A stretch of DNA of 54,561 bases, from NCBI GenBank assembly GCA_020445565.1, contig JAGRGI010000065.1, positions 1-54,561 of the forward strand, in the 5' to 3' direction. Both the position numbers and the translations under genes were made by a program. This DNA is from Chromatiales bacterium. GTDB lineage: Bacteria > Pseudomonadota > Gammaproteobacteria > JAGRCI01. Below are positions 42,477-51,456 of this stretch, in pieces (position 1 is the first letter of the stretch; every line of letters begins with the position of its first letter). The notes under the pieces were generated by a model. That model ran no database searches. It saw only the letters and a program-made list of their open reading frames with translations, and was not told the origin of the DNA.

Positions 42477-45400
42477 ATGGCTACCGAACCCGATACCGGG
42501 CGCCGGCCGCTGACCTGCCGGTGGCTCATCCTTGTGTTGCTCGGATTTGCCCTGAGTCCCCCCGCGGCCCTGGCAAGTTTTACGCAATCGTTCGAGCCGT
42601 CCACTATCGGCCCAGGCTCCGCCGCCCTGTTGCGCTTTTCCATCAGCAATGGCACCGGCAATCCACTCACCGACATGCGTTTCGATAACATGCTCCCGGC
42701 GGACGTGACAATCGCGGCATCACCGCTGGCCAGCAGTACATGCGGCGGTGTGGTGAACGCCACCGGTGGCGGCGGATCGATCGCTTTCACCAACGGCCGC
42801 CTCCCGGCAGGACAGAGTTGCGAGGTTTCCGTGTATGTCGTCTCTGCCATTGCCGGTTCCCACGTCAACACCAGCGGCGATTTCACCAGCAGCGAAGGGA
42901 ACGAGGGCAGCTCCAGCGCCACACTGATCGTTGACACGAATCGTCCCGGCGTCGCCAAGATGTATAGCCCTACCGATGCCGATTGGGGCCAACGGACGCA
43001 GCTCAGCTATACGATCGACGCAAGTCTGGTCTCCAACAGCTATCAGATTTCTCTGTTGGACACCCTACCGCTGGGACTCGTCGTTGCGGAACCCTCCAAC
43101 CTGGTCGCGAGCAATTGCGTCACCGCGCCAACGACGTCGCTCTCCGCGGAGCCCGGAGCCCGAACGATCAGCGCCTCCACCATCAGCGTCGCGGCAGGCC
43201 AAGTCTGTACGATCAGGTTGGACGTGTTCGCTCAAAGCGTCGGCAATTTCGCCCATGCCTCATCGATCAGTACCTTCGCTTTCACCAGTACGACCAGCTT
43301 TGCAGTGGCCGATCTCGACGTAAGCGCCGATGTCGTGGATGCCATCCAGCGCTTCCAGCCCAATCCCGTGCGCCCCGGCGCGAGCACCAACCTGATAGTG
43401 AAACTGGTCAACACCTCTCGCAGCGAAACAGCCACCAATCTGCAATTTACCCTGAACCTGGACGGCGCGCTTGCCGGGTTGGAAGCCACCGGCATGCCGG
43501 CCTCAGGTGTTTGCGGTCCTGCCTCAGCCCTATCCGGCACCGGCTCGGTCAGCCTGAGTGGCGGCTCCCTGGCCCCCGGTTCATCCTGCGAAATCGCCAT
43601 TGCCTTGCAGGTGCCCAGCGATGCCGGTAACGGCCTGACTGTCACGATCCCAAGCAACCTGACCGGGCAACTGGGTGCCGCCACCATCAACAGTCCCATG
43701 GGCAGCGACACGCTGAAAGTGCTGGCCCGCCCCTTGTTGACCAAGACCTTCTCCGATGCGGTCATCGGCAGCGGCCAGACGATTACATTGAGCTACACCC
43801 TGCAGAACACCAGCGCCACTGAAGCCCTGAACAACTTCAGCCTGACCGATCAGTATGGAGACATCGTCAACGGCCTTTTGCAGATACCGACCAACGGCGC
43901 CTGCAACGGCACCGGAAGCTTCAGCGTCGGCGGCTTCGATTCCTTCCAGATTCTGGCAACCGGGCTGACCCTGGCCGCCGGGGATTCTTGCAGCTTCGAC
44001 GTGGAAATCCCCATCACGGCTGGCGTCGCCAACGGACGTTACGGCAGCACCACCACATCCGCCTCTGGCGATCTGATGGGCCTGTCCGTGACCGCCCAGA
44101 TCGTTGAAGACGATTTTCTCGTGGTCGCCCCCCCCAAGATCACCACCGAGCTCACCGATGCGGTTGCCATTCCCGGCGCCAACCTCACGTTGAACGTCAC
44201 CCTGTCCAACGGCACCGAAGGACAGATAGACGCCGATGAATATGATGCCTTCACCGATCTCGCCTTCACATTGGGCCTGGATTTCGCGCTGCCGGGACTG
44301 GCCGCAACGGGACTTCCCCTGACGAACCCATGCGGCACCGGTTCGCAAATCTCGGGCACGGGAAACCCGAGTTTCACCAACGGCTCACTGAATCCCGCGA
44401 CGAGCTGTACGTTCAGCCTGGAGCTCGCGGTTCCCTCTACCGCAACCAGCGGTCGGTACAATTTGTGGACTTCCGAAGTGAGCGCTACCGCCAGAGGCGT
44501 GACAACCATCGGGCCAGCGGCCTCAAGTGAACTCACGGTGGGCGGTTTGCGCGTGTCGCAGGAATTCCTCGACGATCCGGTGGAACCGGGCGGCACCGTG
44601 AACCTGCGTTACACCTTGGAGAACCTCAGCCCCAGCGAAACGGCCAGCAATATTCAACTGACCCACAGCCTGAGTTCGGTGCTCTCGGGCCTCAGCCTGC
44701 AACTGCCTGCCGCCATCGGCTGTGGCCCCGGGTCGGTTTCCACCGGTACCAATTCGGTGCAAGTGAGCTTGCAAAACGGCAGCCTGGCGGCGGGAGAAAT
44801 CTGCGACTTTACCGTTGCCCTCAACGTCCCGGCGAACGCCACGCCGCAAAACTACACCAGCCATGCCACCGTAAGCGCAGTATTCTCGGGCCCGACCTAC
44901 AGTTTTCCCGACGAAGGCGACATCCTCAAGGTTGAACTGGCCGGAGAGCCCCGTGATCTCACCCCCGCCAATCTGGATGAGCCCGACCCGGACGTGGACG
45001 GGGTTTCGACAGCAGATGAAGAGGCCGTCGGCGATGGCAACGGAGACGGAATCGCCGATGCGCTTCAGGCCAATGTGGCCAGTCTGATCAGCCCGATCAC
45101 CGGCGAGGCGGTGACCCTGGCGGTGGACGAGGCTTGCGGTTCCATCCTGAACTTTGCCATGGTGAGCGCCGAATCCTTGGGAGCACCGATCGTCGCCAGC
45201 TATCCGGCCGGTCTTGCCAGTTTTGAACTGGGCTGCGCCACGGCACAGGTCACCCTGTTCTTCTCGGCCGGAACCTTGGAATCCGACATGCGCGTCCGCA
45301 AATTCGGCCCCATCGCTCCGGACTTTGGCGGCCCTTCCCGTTGGTACGAAATTCCTGGCGCAAACCTGGACGTGATCAACCAAACGATTCGATTCACCCT

Positions 45401-45605
45401 TAACGACGGTGCCCTGGGCGACAGCACGGCCGTGGATGGCCGTATCGTCGACCCGGTAGGCCCTGCGGCACTGCCGGTCGCCGTGCCCACCGGCTCGCCA
45501 CGGCCCTTGATCGCGCTGGCGGTTGTTCTCGGACTGTTGGGTAGCTGGCAGGTTTGGCTGCGCAGGAAGACACAAGCAAACACCGCCGCGTCTCGCAACC
45601 AGTAG
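42477..45605 (+). CDS. Large secreted repeat protein with choice-of-anchor U domain and sorting-type tail
   Basis: 1042 residues. A signal helix (about 20-38, ending LAS) is followed by six tandem DUF11-like beta domains of about 120-140 residues, each with a Cys pair (for example GVCGPAS then APGSSCEIAI). A linker with DPDVDGVSTADEEAVGDGNGDG, likely calcium-binding, leads to a choice-of-anchor U domain. The C-terminus VPTGSPRPLIALAVVLGLLG ends in WLRRK, a motif-helix-basic tail like exosortase-type sorting signals. A TTG at 42468 is an alternative start overlapping the upstream stop. Confidence 0.87.
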   Translation: MATEPDTGRRPLTCRWLILVLLGFALSPPAALASFTQSFEPSTIGPGSAALLRFSISNGTGNPLTDMRFDNMLPADVTIAASPLASSTCGGVVNATGGGGSIAFTNGRLPAGQSCEVSVYVVSAIAGSHVNTSGDFTSSEGNEGSSSATLIVDTNRPGVAKMYSPTDADWGQRTQLSYTIDASLVSNSYQISLLDTLPLGLVVAEPSNLVASNCVTAPTTSLSAEPGARTISASTISVAAGQVCTIRLDVFAQSVGNFAHASSISTFAFTSTTSFAVADLDVSADVVDAIQRFQPNPVRPGASTNLIVKLVNTSRSETATNLQFTLNLDGALAGLEATGMPASGVCGPASALSGTGSVSLSGGSLAPGSSCEIAIALQVPSDAGNGLTVTIPSNLTGQLGAATINSPMGSDTLKVLARPLLTKTFSDAVIGSGQTITLSYTLQNTSATEALNNFSLTDQYGDIVNGLLQIPTNGACNGTGSFSVGGFDSFQILATGLTLAAGDSCSFDVEIPITAGVANGRYGSTTTSASGDLMGLSVTAQIVEDDFLVVAPPKITTELTDAVAIPGANLTLNVTLSNGTEGQIDADEYDAFTDLAFTLGLDFALPGLAATGLPLTNPCGTGSQISGTGNPSFTNGSLNPATSCTFSLELAVPSTATSGRYNLWTSEVSATARGVTTIGPAASSELTVGGLRVSQEFLDDPVEPGGTVNLRYTLENLSPSETASNIQLTHSLSSVLSGLSLQLPAAIGCGPGSVSTGTNSVQVSLQNGSLAAGEICDFTVALNVPANATPQNYTSHATVSAVFSGPTYSFPDEGDILKVELAGEPRDLTPANLDEPDPDVDGVSTADEEAVGDGNGDGIADALQANVASLISPITGEAVTLAVDEACGSILNFAMVSAESLGAPIVASYPAGLASFELGCATAQVTLFFSAGTLESDMRVRKFGPIAPDFGGPSRWYEIPGANLDVINQTIRFTLNDGALGDSTAVDGRIVDPVGPAALPVAVPTGSPRPLIALAVVLGLLGSWQVWLRRKTQANTAASRNQ

Positions 45606-45686
45606 GGAAATAAGCAATAGCGGAAACTATCAGGTACGCCGCCTGATTCCTGCGGCGAGCCCGTAAGGCAAGGTCGGGGTTGGACA

Positions 45687-45774
45687 CCAATGCCACTAAG
45701 TTAAGCTATTCCCACTGAGCCTGAAGGCGTTCCGGGGTACCCCGGAACGTAAACGCTAAACTTGATGGCATTGG
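45687..45774. repeat. Nested palindromic element (MITE-like)
   Basis: Outer arms CCAATGCCA (45687-45695) and TGGCATTGG (45766-45774) are perfect. Next come AAGTTAAGC and GCTAAACTT (one mismatch). The core CGTTCCGGGGTACCCCGGAACG at 45728-45749 is a perfect 22-base palindrome. The whole could fold as one long hairpin with no coding capacity. A transposon relic or intergenic repeat is possible; a second copy is not in this window. Confidence 0.6.
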
Positions 45775-45804
45775 GTTGAGCACCCCAACCTGCCTTGGCG
45801 TAGT

Positions 45805-45841
45805 GCGTGGCTTGATCGGTCTTGGTTCAAACCAGCCACGC
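45805..45841 (-). terminator. Terminator-like hairpin after the PEP-CTERM gene
   Basis: GCGTGGCT and AGCCACGC pair over 8 bp with an inner TGGTT/AACCA stem, beginning 10 bases after the stop at 45851 on the minus strand. No T run. Confidence 0.5.
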
Positions 45842-45850
45842 AACATCCAC

Positions 45851-46996
45851 CTAGCGAGTGACCGCAGCCAACCGCCCTCGCAACCCAAACAACCCGAACA
45901 CCATCAGCGAAAGAATGGATGGAACCGGTACACCGGCCGAGGGAACGAAGGTGGTGATCGGGGTCATCGTCAGATTGGAGACACCGCCGGCAACATAGGT
46001 CAGGCCGGTGACAAAGGCCGTGGGATCGGTGGGATCCAGCAGCTCGGAGGTATCGATACCCGAGATGGAGAACTCGGCGATGCCCAGAGGATCCAACGCG
46101 GTGAAGTCAAAACTCACTCCGGCGGTCAGGGTAAAGGTCCCGAAACCCGGCACAAGCAGATCAAACTCGGTATCGCCATTGGGCAATGCGCCCGGAATGA
46201 TGACACTGGCCGCGTTGGGTCCGCCGGTGAAATCGTAGTCGTAGCCCACCGCGACCACCGGGTCCACGAAGATGGGGAAAATGCCCCCTATCCCGTTCTC
46301 ATCGATCGGGAAATCGAAATTAAACTCAGGCACGCCATTGGGACCTTCCACAATCTCCCCCGGCAGGATCGGATCATCCGGCAGAGCCCCCTGGAAACCG
46401 CCGATGATGTCTTCCCCGGCAGGCGTGAAAGAGAAGTTGTCGATGATGAATCGACCGCCCTCGGAAAAGGACAAATCAAAATCGAACAGGCCATAGGTGG
46501 CCGTGCCGGCCAAGGGAACGACCAATTCGTTTTCCGGGAACGACGAGGTGCCCCCTCCCGGCAGGGCAAAATAGGCGCCATCGATCGTCTGCATGCCAAT
46601 CGGCACATTGGCGGCGTTGAAGGCGGTGAAGGTCGCGGACCCCTCATCGATCAAGGCAAACCCGAATTGAATCTGACCCGTGGCGCCTTGCAGAAAATCG
46701 ACGCGCAGATCCGGGTTGATGAGCGTGCTCCCTTCCAGGCCGGGTTCATTGATATAGAGCTGGTCCGGCCCCGGACCTGCGGTATTGAAACCGAAGGGAT
46801 CCACGGTACTGAACACCACGTCGGTGATGCTATCGGGGTCGTTGGAATCGTAGTTGAAAAAGGGTACCCCCGATATGAGGCCGTCGAAGGTGATGGTCTC
46901 CGCCCCAAGAACGGCCGAGTGGCCAACGGCGGGAATGCATGTGAGGGACAGGGCTGCCGCGACCACGGCAGGGCGATGGAATCCAGTGAACTGCAT
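45851..46996 (-). CDS. PEP-CTERM-type sorted protein with atypical VPVPS motif
   Basis: The start MQFTGFHRPAVVAA at 46996 (GGAGG upstream) gives 381 residues. A signal peptide ends near GHSAV. The mature part is beta-rich, acidic and Cys-free, with ETITFDGLISGVPFFNYDSN near its start. The tail VPVPSILSLMVFGLFGLRG then RLAAVTR follows the PEP-CTERM layout (motif, helix, basic end), but the usual Pro-Glu-Pro is Pro-Val-Pro. It is presumably handled by an exosortase encoded elsewhere, with PrsT as partner. Confidence 0.83.
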   Translation of the reverse strand: MQFTGFHRPAVVAAALSLTCIPAVGHSAVLGAETITFDGLISGVPFFNYDSNDPDSITDVVFSTVDPFGFNTAGPGPDQLYINEPGLEGSTLINPDLRVDFLQGATGQIQFGFALIDEGSATFTAFNAANVPIGMQTIDGAYFALPGGGTSSFPENELVVPLAGTATYGLFDFDLSFSEGGRFIIDNFSFTPAGEDIIGGFQGALPDDPILPGEIVEGPNGVPEFNFDFPIDENGIGGIFPIFVDPVVAVGYDYDFTGGPNAASVIIPGALPNGDTEFDLLVPGFGTFTLTAGVSFDFTALDPLGIAEFSISGIDTSELLDPTDPTAFVTGLTYVAGGVSNLTMTPITTFVPSAGVPVPSILSLMVFGLFGLRGRLAAVTR

Positions 46997-47789
46997 TTGG
47001 ATTTCCTCCAAAATGATGTCGCAGATGATTTTCGAATCTAAGCCCTCAGCCTGATTGACAAAGCCGAACCCCGGGAAAGCGCTACTGTTTCGACTGAAAC
47101 CTCCGCGCATTTCCCCGAGCCAAGAGCAGAAGGGCAAACTTCAATCCAAACCGTGCTTCGGCCAACGGCCGCGTCAAAATTGCAGACTGGCGGATGTGAC
47201 GGCCAGCCGAATCGCGACCACAACTGTCCGCCGAGTCGGCACGCCTGCCTGGCGCGTCGACGGAGCACCTCCACGACCGTTGCAACTACAGTGCACAAAC
47301 TTGTTTATCCCTTTTTATTCATCTGCTTGAGACAAACAAGCGGGAAGGACGGGTGCTTCTGGATCAAGCCCTGTAAATTATCCTGACAAATATAAGGGAA
47401 TACCCGAATAATTTTGTTGATCACAGACCGAGTCGGTCCAATGCACCGGCTCTGCGTATCCGAGCCGCCAATCCGGCCTTGTCTACAATCGCAGGGAAAA
47501 CGCCTGTAAGTGAGACCGGCACCGCAGTGTGCGCCAAACGCATCCGGGCATTGGCGCGTGTAAAATTTGCTGACAGTTTGGCGGCATTTTTTTACGACAT
47601 GAAAAAAACAGGCTGCTGGATACCCTCTCCGCCTCGCTGAATTCACGGTCGAGCCATCGGCCTGTGTTTCGCTTCACGACAGCTTGCCCGTCTTTGCCGG
47701 CAGGCATGATGCACTGGAAAAATGTCAGGTACCGTAACCGTCCCCGCAGTTGGCGGCTCACCTACATCGGCCTATTTCCTCTTAAGGAG
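46997..47789. other. 793-base intergenic region upstream of the PEP-CTERM gene
   Basis: It separates the PEP-CTERM gene from the last gene of the aor operon on the same strand. ORFs of up to about 110 codons cross it on both strands but lack ribosome sites and family features. Its 3' part (47300-47600) is A/T-richer than the rest. Apart from a weak sigma-54-like site I see no defined element. Confidence 0.5.
47281..47296 (-). promoter_or_regulatory. Weak sigma-54-like site upstream of the PEP-CTERM gene
   Basis: On the minus strand GTGCAC-TGTAG-TTGCA has a perfect -12 box and the right spacing, but only one of the two -24 guanines. It is about 285 bases from the gene. PEP-CTERM genes are RpoN-controlled in some species, which is why it is listed. 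Confidence 0.25.
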
Positions 47790-48053
47790 TCATCCCCCGC
47801 CGCGTTGGAACGAGCGATCGAAGCGCTGGAGGAAGGCCGTCCGGCTGGGCGCGGCAATGTTCTCAAAATGAATAGCGATCCGCATCCTCGGCAGGCTCAG
47901 GGAACCGATTCGCAGATCGTCCAGAGTGGCGAGCCGAATCACAATCGCGCCGTCTTCGGCCACCAGGCGAATCCCGCTGGCATTCTCTTCCAATCGGTAG
48001 CCAACGGCGGCGCAGGGTAACAGCCGCAGAAATTCGGCACGGCTGATCGTCAT
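47790..48053 (-). CDS. Small protein at the end of the aor operon
   Basis: An 87-residue protein (MTISRAEFLRLLPCAAVGY) with one Cys and a beta-rich middle (RLVAEDGAIVIRLATL). The ATG at 48053 directly abuts its AGGAG; a GTG at 48077 that overlaps the moaD-like stop may be the true start. It follows the operon closely, so a role in cofactor or subunit maturation is possible. I cannot name a family. Confidence 0.65.
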   Translation of the reverse strand: MTISRAEFLRLLPCAAVGYRLEENASGIRLVAEDGAIVIRLATLDDLRIGSLSLPRMRIAIHFENIAAPSRTAFLQRFDRSFQRGGG

Positions 48054-48069
48054 CTCCTGCTCAACGGAT

Positions 48070-48324
48070 TCACCCACCGGCAACGGGTGGCCACATGGCC
48101 AGTTCGTCGCCGGCCTGCAATCGCCGTGTGGAGCGATCTGCCGGTGCGACGTACACACCATTGATCAGGACCAGATGGACGCTCTCTTCCGGGAGGTGGT
48201 ATTGGACAATGACGTCATGAGGCGTCGCTTCGGAGGCCACCTCCACCTCGGCGCAATTGCGAACCGCGCCGGGGGGGAGATGAGCGCCGAGGGTGGAAAA
48301 CAGCTTCAGTTTGATTGGCGTCAT
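48070..48324 (-). CDS. MoaD/ThiS-like sulfur carrier of the aor operon
   Basis: An 84-residue ubiquitin-like protein starting MTPIKLKLFSTLGAHLP and ending WPPVAGG. The terminal Gly-Gly is needed for thiocarboxylation, the sulfur donor form for molybdopterin dithiolene. Dedicated MoaD-like proteins accompany tungsten AORs (aorD in Aromatoleum). The start overlaps the FAD-protein stop as ATGA. Confidence 0.9.
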   Translation of the reverse strand: MTPIKLKLFSTLGAHLPPGAVRNCAEVEVASEATPHDVIVQYHLPEESVHLVLINGVYVAPADRSTRRLQAGDELAMWPPVAGG

Positions 48325-49583
48325 GCGACCCGGGCGTTGTAGCCGATGGGCTGCACCGTAGCCAGATAGGCTTCCATCAGACGCATGGGGTCTTTGCGCA
48401 GCTTCTCTTTCCACACCCCCAGTTCCACCCGGGTCTGAATCAGCCCACGCAACACGCCGACATGGTCGGTCATACCCAAGGTGGTGGCACCGACCAGACG
48501 CTCGCCGTCGAACTGCAACTGGATGTAGCGGAAATTCTTTGAATCGGACAGTTCCACACTGTCGCCACCGCCCACCCCGTCCCAGAGGCCGAACGAGGTG
48601 GAGATCAGTCCCAGGGTCGCCAGGACGTTCATATTGATACTGCCGATGTGGCGAAGGCTACCGCCCGCCATATTGACGGCTGCGACCCGCGCATGGTCCG
48701 CCGCCGTTGGCTGGATCGCCTGAACGCTGAACTGGCCGGTTGAAAAATCCCGCCCCTGGGCAACATCGCCAGCGGCATAGATGTCCTCCAGGTTGGTGCG
48801 CAGATAGTCGTCCACCAACACACCCTGGTCGATCTGTATGCCGGAGCCGGCCAGAAAATCAGTGTTGGGTTTAACCCCCGCAGCGCTGATGACCAGATCG
48901 CAAGGCAGCGTCCTGCCTCCGCTGGCACTCACCACCAGACGTCCGCCCTGGTCGTCGATTCGCTCCACCCTGGTGTCGGTGTGTACCGTCACGCCCTTGG
49001 ATTCGCACCAGCGCTTGAGCATGTCGCCGGCGGCGTGATTCATCATGCGCGGCACCATGCGATCACCCATTTCCAGCACGGTCAGATTCACGCCGCGCTC
49101 GGCCAGGGCTTCCAGGATGATGCAGCCGATGAAGCCCGCGCCAACGAGCACCACGTCGCTGCCTGCTTTCGCTCGCTCGATAATGGCGCGCGCATCGTCC
49201 AGGGTCCAGCAGTTGACCACACCGGGCAGATCGATACCGGCAATGGGCGGCCGGACCGGTGTCGATCCGCAGGCCAACAGGAGTTTGTCATAGGATAGCG
49301 TGCGACCCTTTTCCAAGGTGAGCACCTTGCTTTGGGTATCCACGGAGACAACCCGATCCTGGAGCACGCCGATCTCCTTGCGGGCGTAGTGATCCGTGGT
49401 CTTGCGAAGATAGCTGCCCGGCTCGGCGATATTGCCCACCAGCAGGTAGGGTATCGCCATACGCGAGTACGGCGGTTCGGGCTCGTCGCCAACCAGGGTG
49501 ACACGGCAGCCCGGATCTATTTTACGCAGGGTTTCTGCGGCGACCACGCCGGCCGGGCCGGCACCGATGATGACGTGATGCAT
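48321..49583 (-). CDS. aorC: FAD-dependent NAD(P)H oxidoreductase subunit of the aor operon
   Basis: A 420-residue two-dinucleotide-fold flavoprotein: FAD motif IIGAGPAGVVAAETLRK at the start, NAD motif VLVGAGFIGCIILEAL around 145-165, and the second FAD site DIYAAGDVAQG near 270. It lacks a redox-active CxxxxC disulfide. In the Aromatoleum AOR complex the equivalent subunit exchanges electrons with NAD. It lies 9 bases after the AOR catalytic gene. Confidence 0.87.
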   Translation of the reverse strand: MHHVIIGAGPAGVVAAETLRKIDPGCRVTLVGDEPEPPYSRMAIPYLLVGNIAEPGSYLRKTTDHYARKEIGVLQDRVVSVDTQSKVLTLEKGRTLSYDKLLLACGSTPVRPPIAGIDLPGVVNCWTLDDARAIIERAKAGSDVVLVGAGFIGCIILEALAERGVNLTVLEMGDRMVPRMMNHAAGDMLKRWCESKGVTVHTDTRVERIDDQGGRLVVSASGGRTLPCDLVISAAGVKPNTDFLAGSGIQIDQGVLVDDYLRTNLEDIYAAGDVAQGRDFSTGQFSVQAIQPTAADHARVAAVNMAGGSLRHIGSINMNVLATLGLISTSFGLWDGVGGGDSVELSDSKNFRYIQLQFDGERLVGATTLGMTDHVGVLRGLIQTRVELGVWKEKLRKDPMRLMEAYLATVQPIGYNARVA

Positions 49584-49592
49584 GTCTCCCCC

Positions 49593-51443
49593 CTACAGCC
49601 CCAAACGGGTACGGGTGTCCTGGGTGAGTTCCCCGTCCGCCGTCCAGCCACGCAGTTGGTAGTATTCCGGCAGCATCTTTCCAAGATCCGCCACACGCCC
49701 CTGGGCCGGGCCGGTGTTGGCCGGCTCGGTGAGCAAACGCTTGGGCAGGGTATCGTCGGCGGCACTGAGACCGGCACGCAGATTGAAGTCCCTCTCCAGG
49801 TTCCAGACCCGTTCGCCGACCTCCAACAGTTTGTCCACGCTCCAATCACCCTCGCAGGCGGCATCGATCTGGGGCGCGATGTCTTCCATGCTCCAGCCGA
49901 AGGTGGTGAACACACACAAACCGCTGGAATCGACCGCCGCGGTGGCATCCTGAAATGCCTTCACCAGCTCTGCCTTGCCCTCGGTAACCAGCGGATCGGT
50001 CTTCACGGGAATGCCGAGGACCTCGGACGCCACGGTGTAGCTGCGCAGATGGCAGGCGCCGCGGTTTGAGGTGGCGTAGGTCAGGCCCATGCCCTGGATA
50101 CCACGGGGATCGTAGGCCGGGAATTCCTGACCTTTGACCGTCATGGACAGCTCCGGCCGGCCGTATTTCTCACATAGCTTGCGCGAACCCAGGCCCAGAT
50201 CGCGGCCAAAACCCTCGCCCCGGCAGGTCAGTTCCGCCATGGTCACCAGTGCCTGTGCACCGCCGAATTGCAGGTCGATTCCACCGGTCTGCTCAGTGGT
50301 GATCACGCCGTCCTTGAACAGCTCCATGGCGGCGGCAACGGTGGCACCGAAGGAGATCGGGTCCAGCCCGTCTTCGTTGCAGAGGAAATTCACATAGGTG
50401 ATGGCGTCCAGATCGTCGACACCGGTATCGGTACCCAAGGCCCAGGCGGCCTCGTATTCCAAGCCGCCGGAACTGCCCCAGTACTTGGGTTTGTTCTTGA
50501 CCGAAAAATGTCCCTGGTCAACGGTGGATATACGCCCGCAGGCGATGGTGCAACCGAAACAGGCAGCATTGGTAGTGAGATTCGGGCGACCGTCACCGGG
50601 GCGATTCTCATGCATGGCCTCCCCGGAGATGTTGCCGGCACCCTCGAACTTCACCTCGCGCATATTGCGCGTGGGCAGGGCGCCCATCTCGTTGATCACG
50701 TTCATCAACACCTGCGTGCCGTAGGTTGGCAGGCCCTGGCCGGTGACGGCATTTTGCTGCAACACGCGTTTGCGGTACTCGGTTTCCTTGAGAAAGCGGA
50801 TCGGGTCCTTGAGATTGCCGACACCCTTGGTACCGCGGACAGCGACAGCCTTCAGGTGTTTACTGGCCATCACGGTTCCCACACCGGAGCGGCCGGCAGC
50901 GCGATGCAGATCGTTGATGACACCGCAGATCAGCGCGCCCTGCTCTGCCGCCCGCCCCACGCAGGCGATGCGCAAAGCCGGGTCCTGGTGCTTGCTGTGC
51001 AACAGCCGGTCGGTCTCCCACACCGACTGGCCCCAGAGATCGTTCGCCGGCAGCAGTTGCGCCTGGTCATTTTCCACATAGAGGTAGACCGGTTTCGGCG
51101 AGCGGCCCTCGAAGATGATCATGTCCCAGCCGGCAGCCTTGAGTTCCGCACCGATGAATCCGCCGGAATTGGAGCAGGCAATGGTCCCGGTGAGGGGGCT
51201 TTTGGTGATCACCGAGTAGCGGCCGCCGGTGGAGGCCATGGTACCGGTGAGCGGCCCGGTGGCCATGATGAGCTTGTTGTCCGACCCCAAGGCGTCACAG
51301 CGGGGATCGATCTCCTCGACCAGATACTTGGAAGCCAGGCCGCGCTGGCCGAGATACTGATCGGCCCATGCCATGTTCAGGGGTTCGCTTGAAACAGTGC
51401 CGTCGGTCAGGTTCACCCGCAGCAGTTTTCTTGCCCATGCCAT
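49593..51443 (-). CDS. aorB: Aldehyde:ferredoxin-oxidoreductase-type tungstoenzyme
   Basis: The start MAWARKLLRVNLTDGTV at 51443 (GAGGAGG upstream) gives 616 residues, the normal AOR size. The catalytic bis-pyranopterin W subunit oxidises aldehydes or reduces acids. The [4Fe-4S] ligands Cys295, Cys298 and Cys302 (CFGCTIAC) are intact, with the fourth Cys expected in LCVFTTFG near 497. GGRYSVITKSPLTGTIACSN and the pterin motif after GRSGVGTVMASK are present. The aldehyde preferred cannot be read from sequence. Confidence 0.93.
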   Translation of the reverse strand: MAWARKLLRVNLTDGTVSSEPLNMAWADQYLGQRGLASKYLVEEIDPRCDALGSDNKLIMATGPLTGTMASTGGRYSVITKSPLTGTIACSNSGGFIGAELKAAGWDMIIFEGRSPKPVYLYVENDQAQLLPANDLWGQSVWETDRLLHSKHQDPALRIACVGRAAEQGALICGVINDLHRAAGRSGVGTVMASKHLKAVAVRGTKGVGNLKDPIRFLKETEYRKRVLQQNAVTGQGLPTYGTQVLMNVINEMGALPTRNMREVKFEGAGNISGEAMHENRPGDGRPNLTTNAACFGCTIACGRISTVDQGHFSVKNKPKYWGSSGGLEYEAAWALGTDTGVDDLDAITYVNFLCNEDGLDPISFGATVAAAMELFKDGVITTEQTGGIDLQFGGAQALVTMAELTCRGEGFGRDLGLGSRKLCEKYGRPELSMTVKGQEFPAYDPRGIQGMGLTYATSNRGACHLRSYTVASEVLGIPVKTDPLVTEGKAELVKAFQDATAAVDSSGLCVFTTFGWSMEDIAPQIDAACEGDWSVDKLLEVGERVWNLERDFNLRAGLSAADDTLPKRLLTEPANTGPAQGRVADLGKMLPEYYQLRGWTADGELTQDTRTRLGL

Positions 51444-51456
51444 GTGACTACCCTCC

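Noticed and set aside
44523..45617. 364-codon open frame on the minus strand
   Set aside because: Shadow of the large repeat protein; repetitive codon use explains the openness.
45776..47041. 421-codon open frame on the plus strand
   Set aside because: Antisense to the PEP-CTERM gene, which has signal peptide, sorting tail and a good ribosome site; the plus frame has none.
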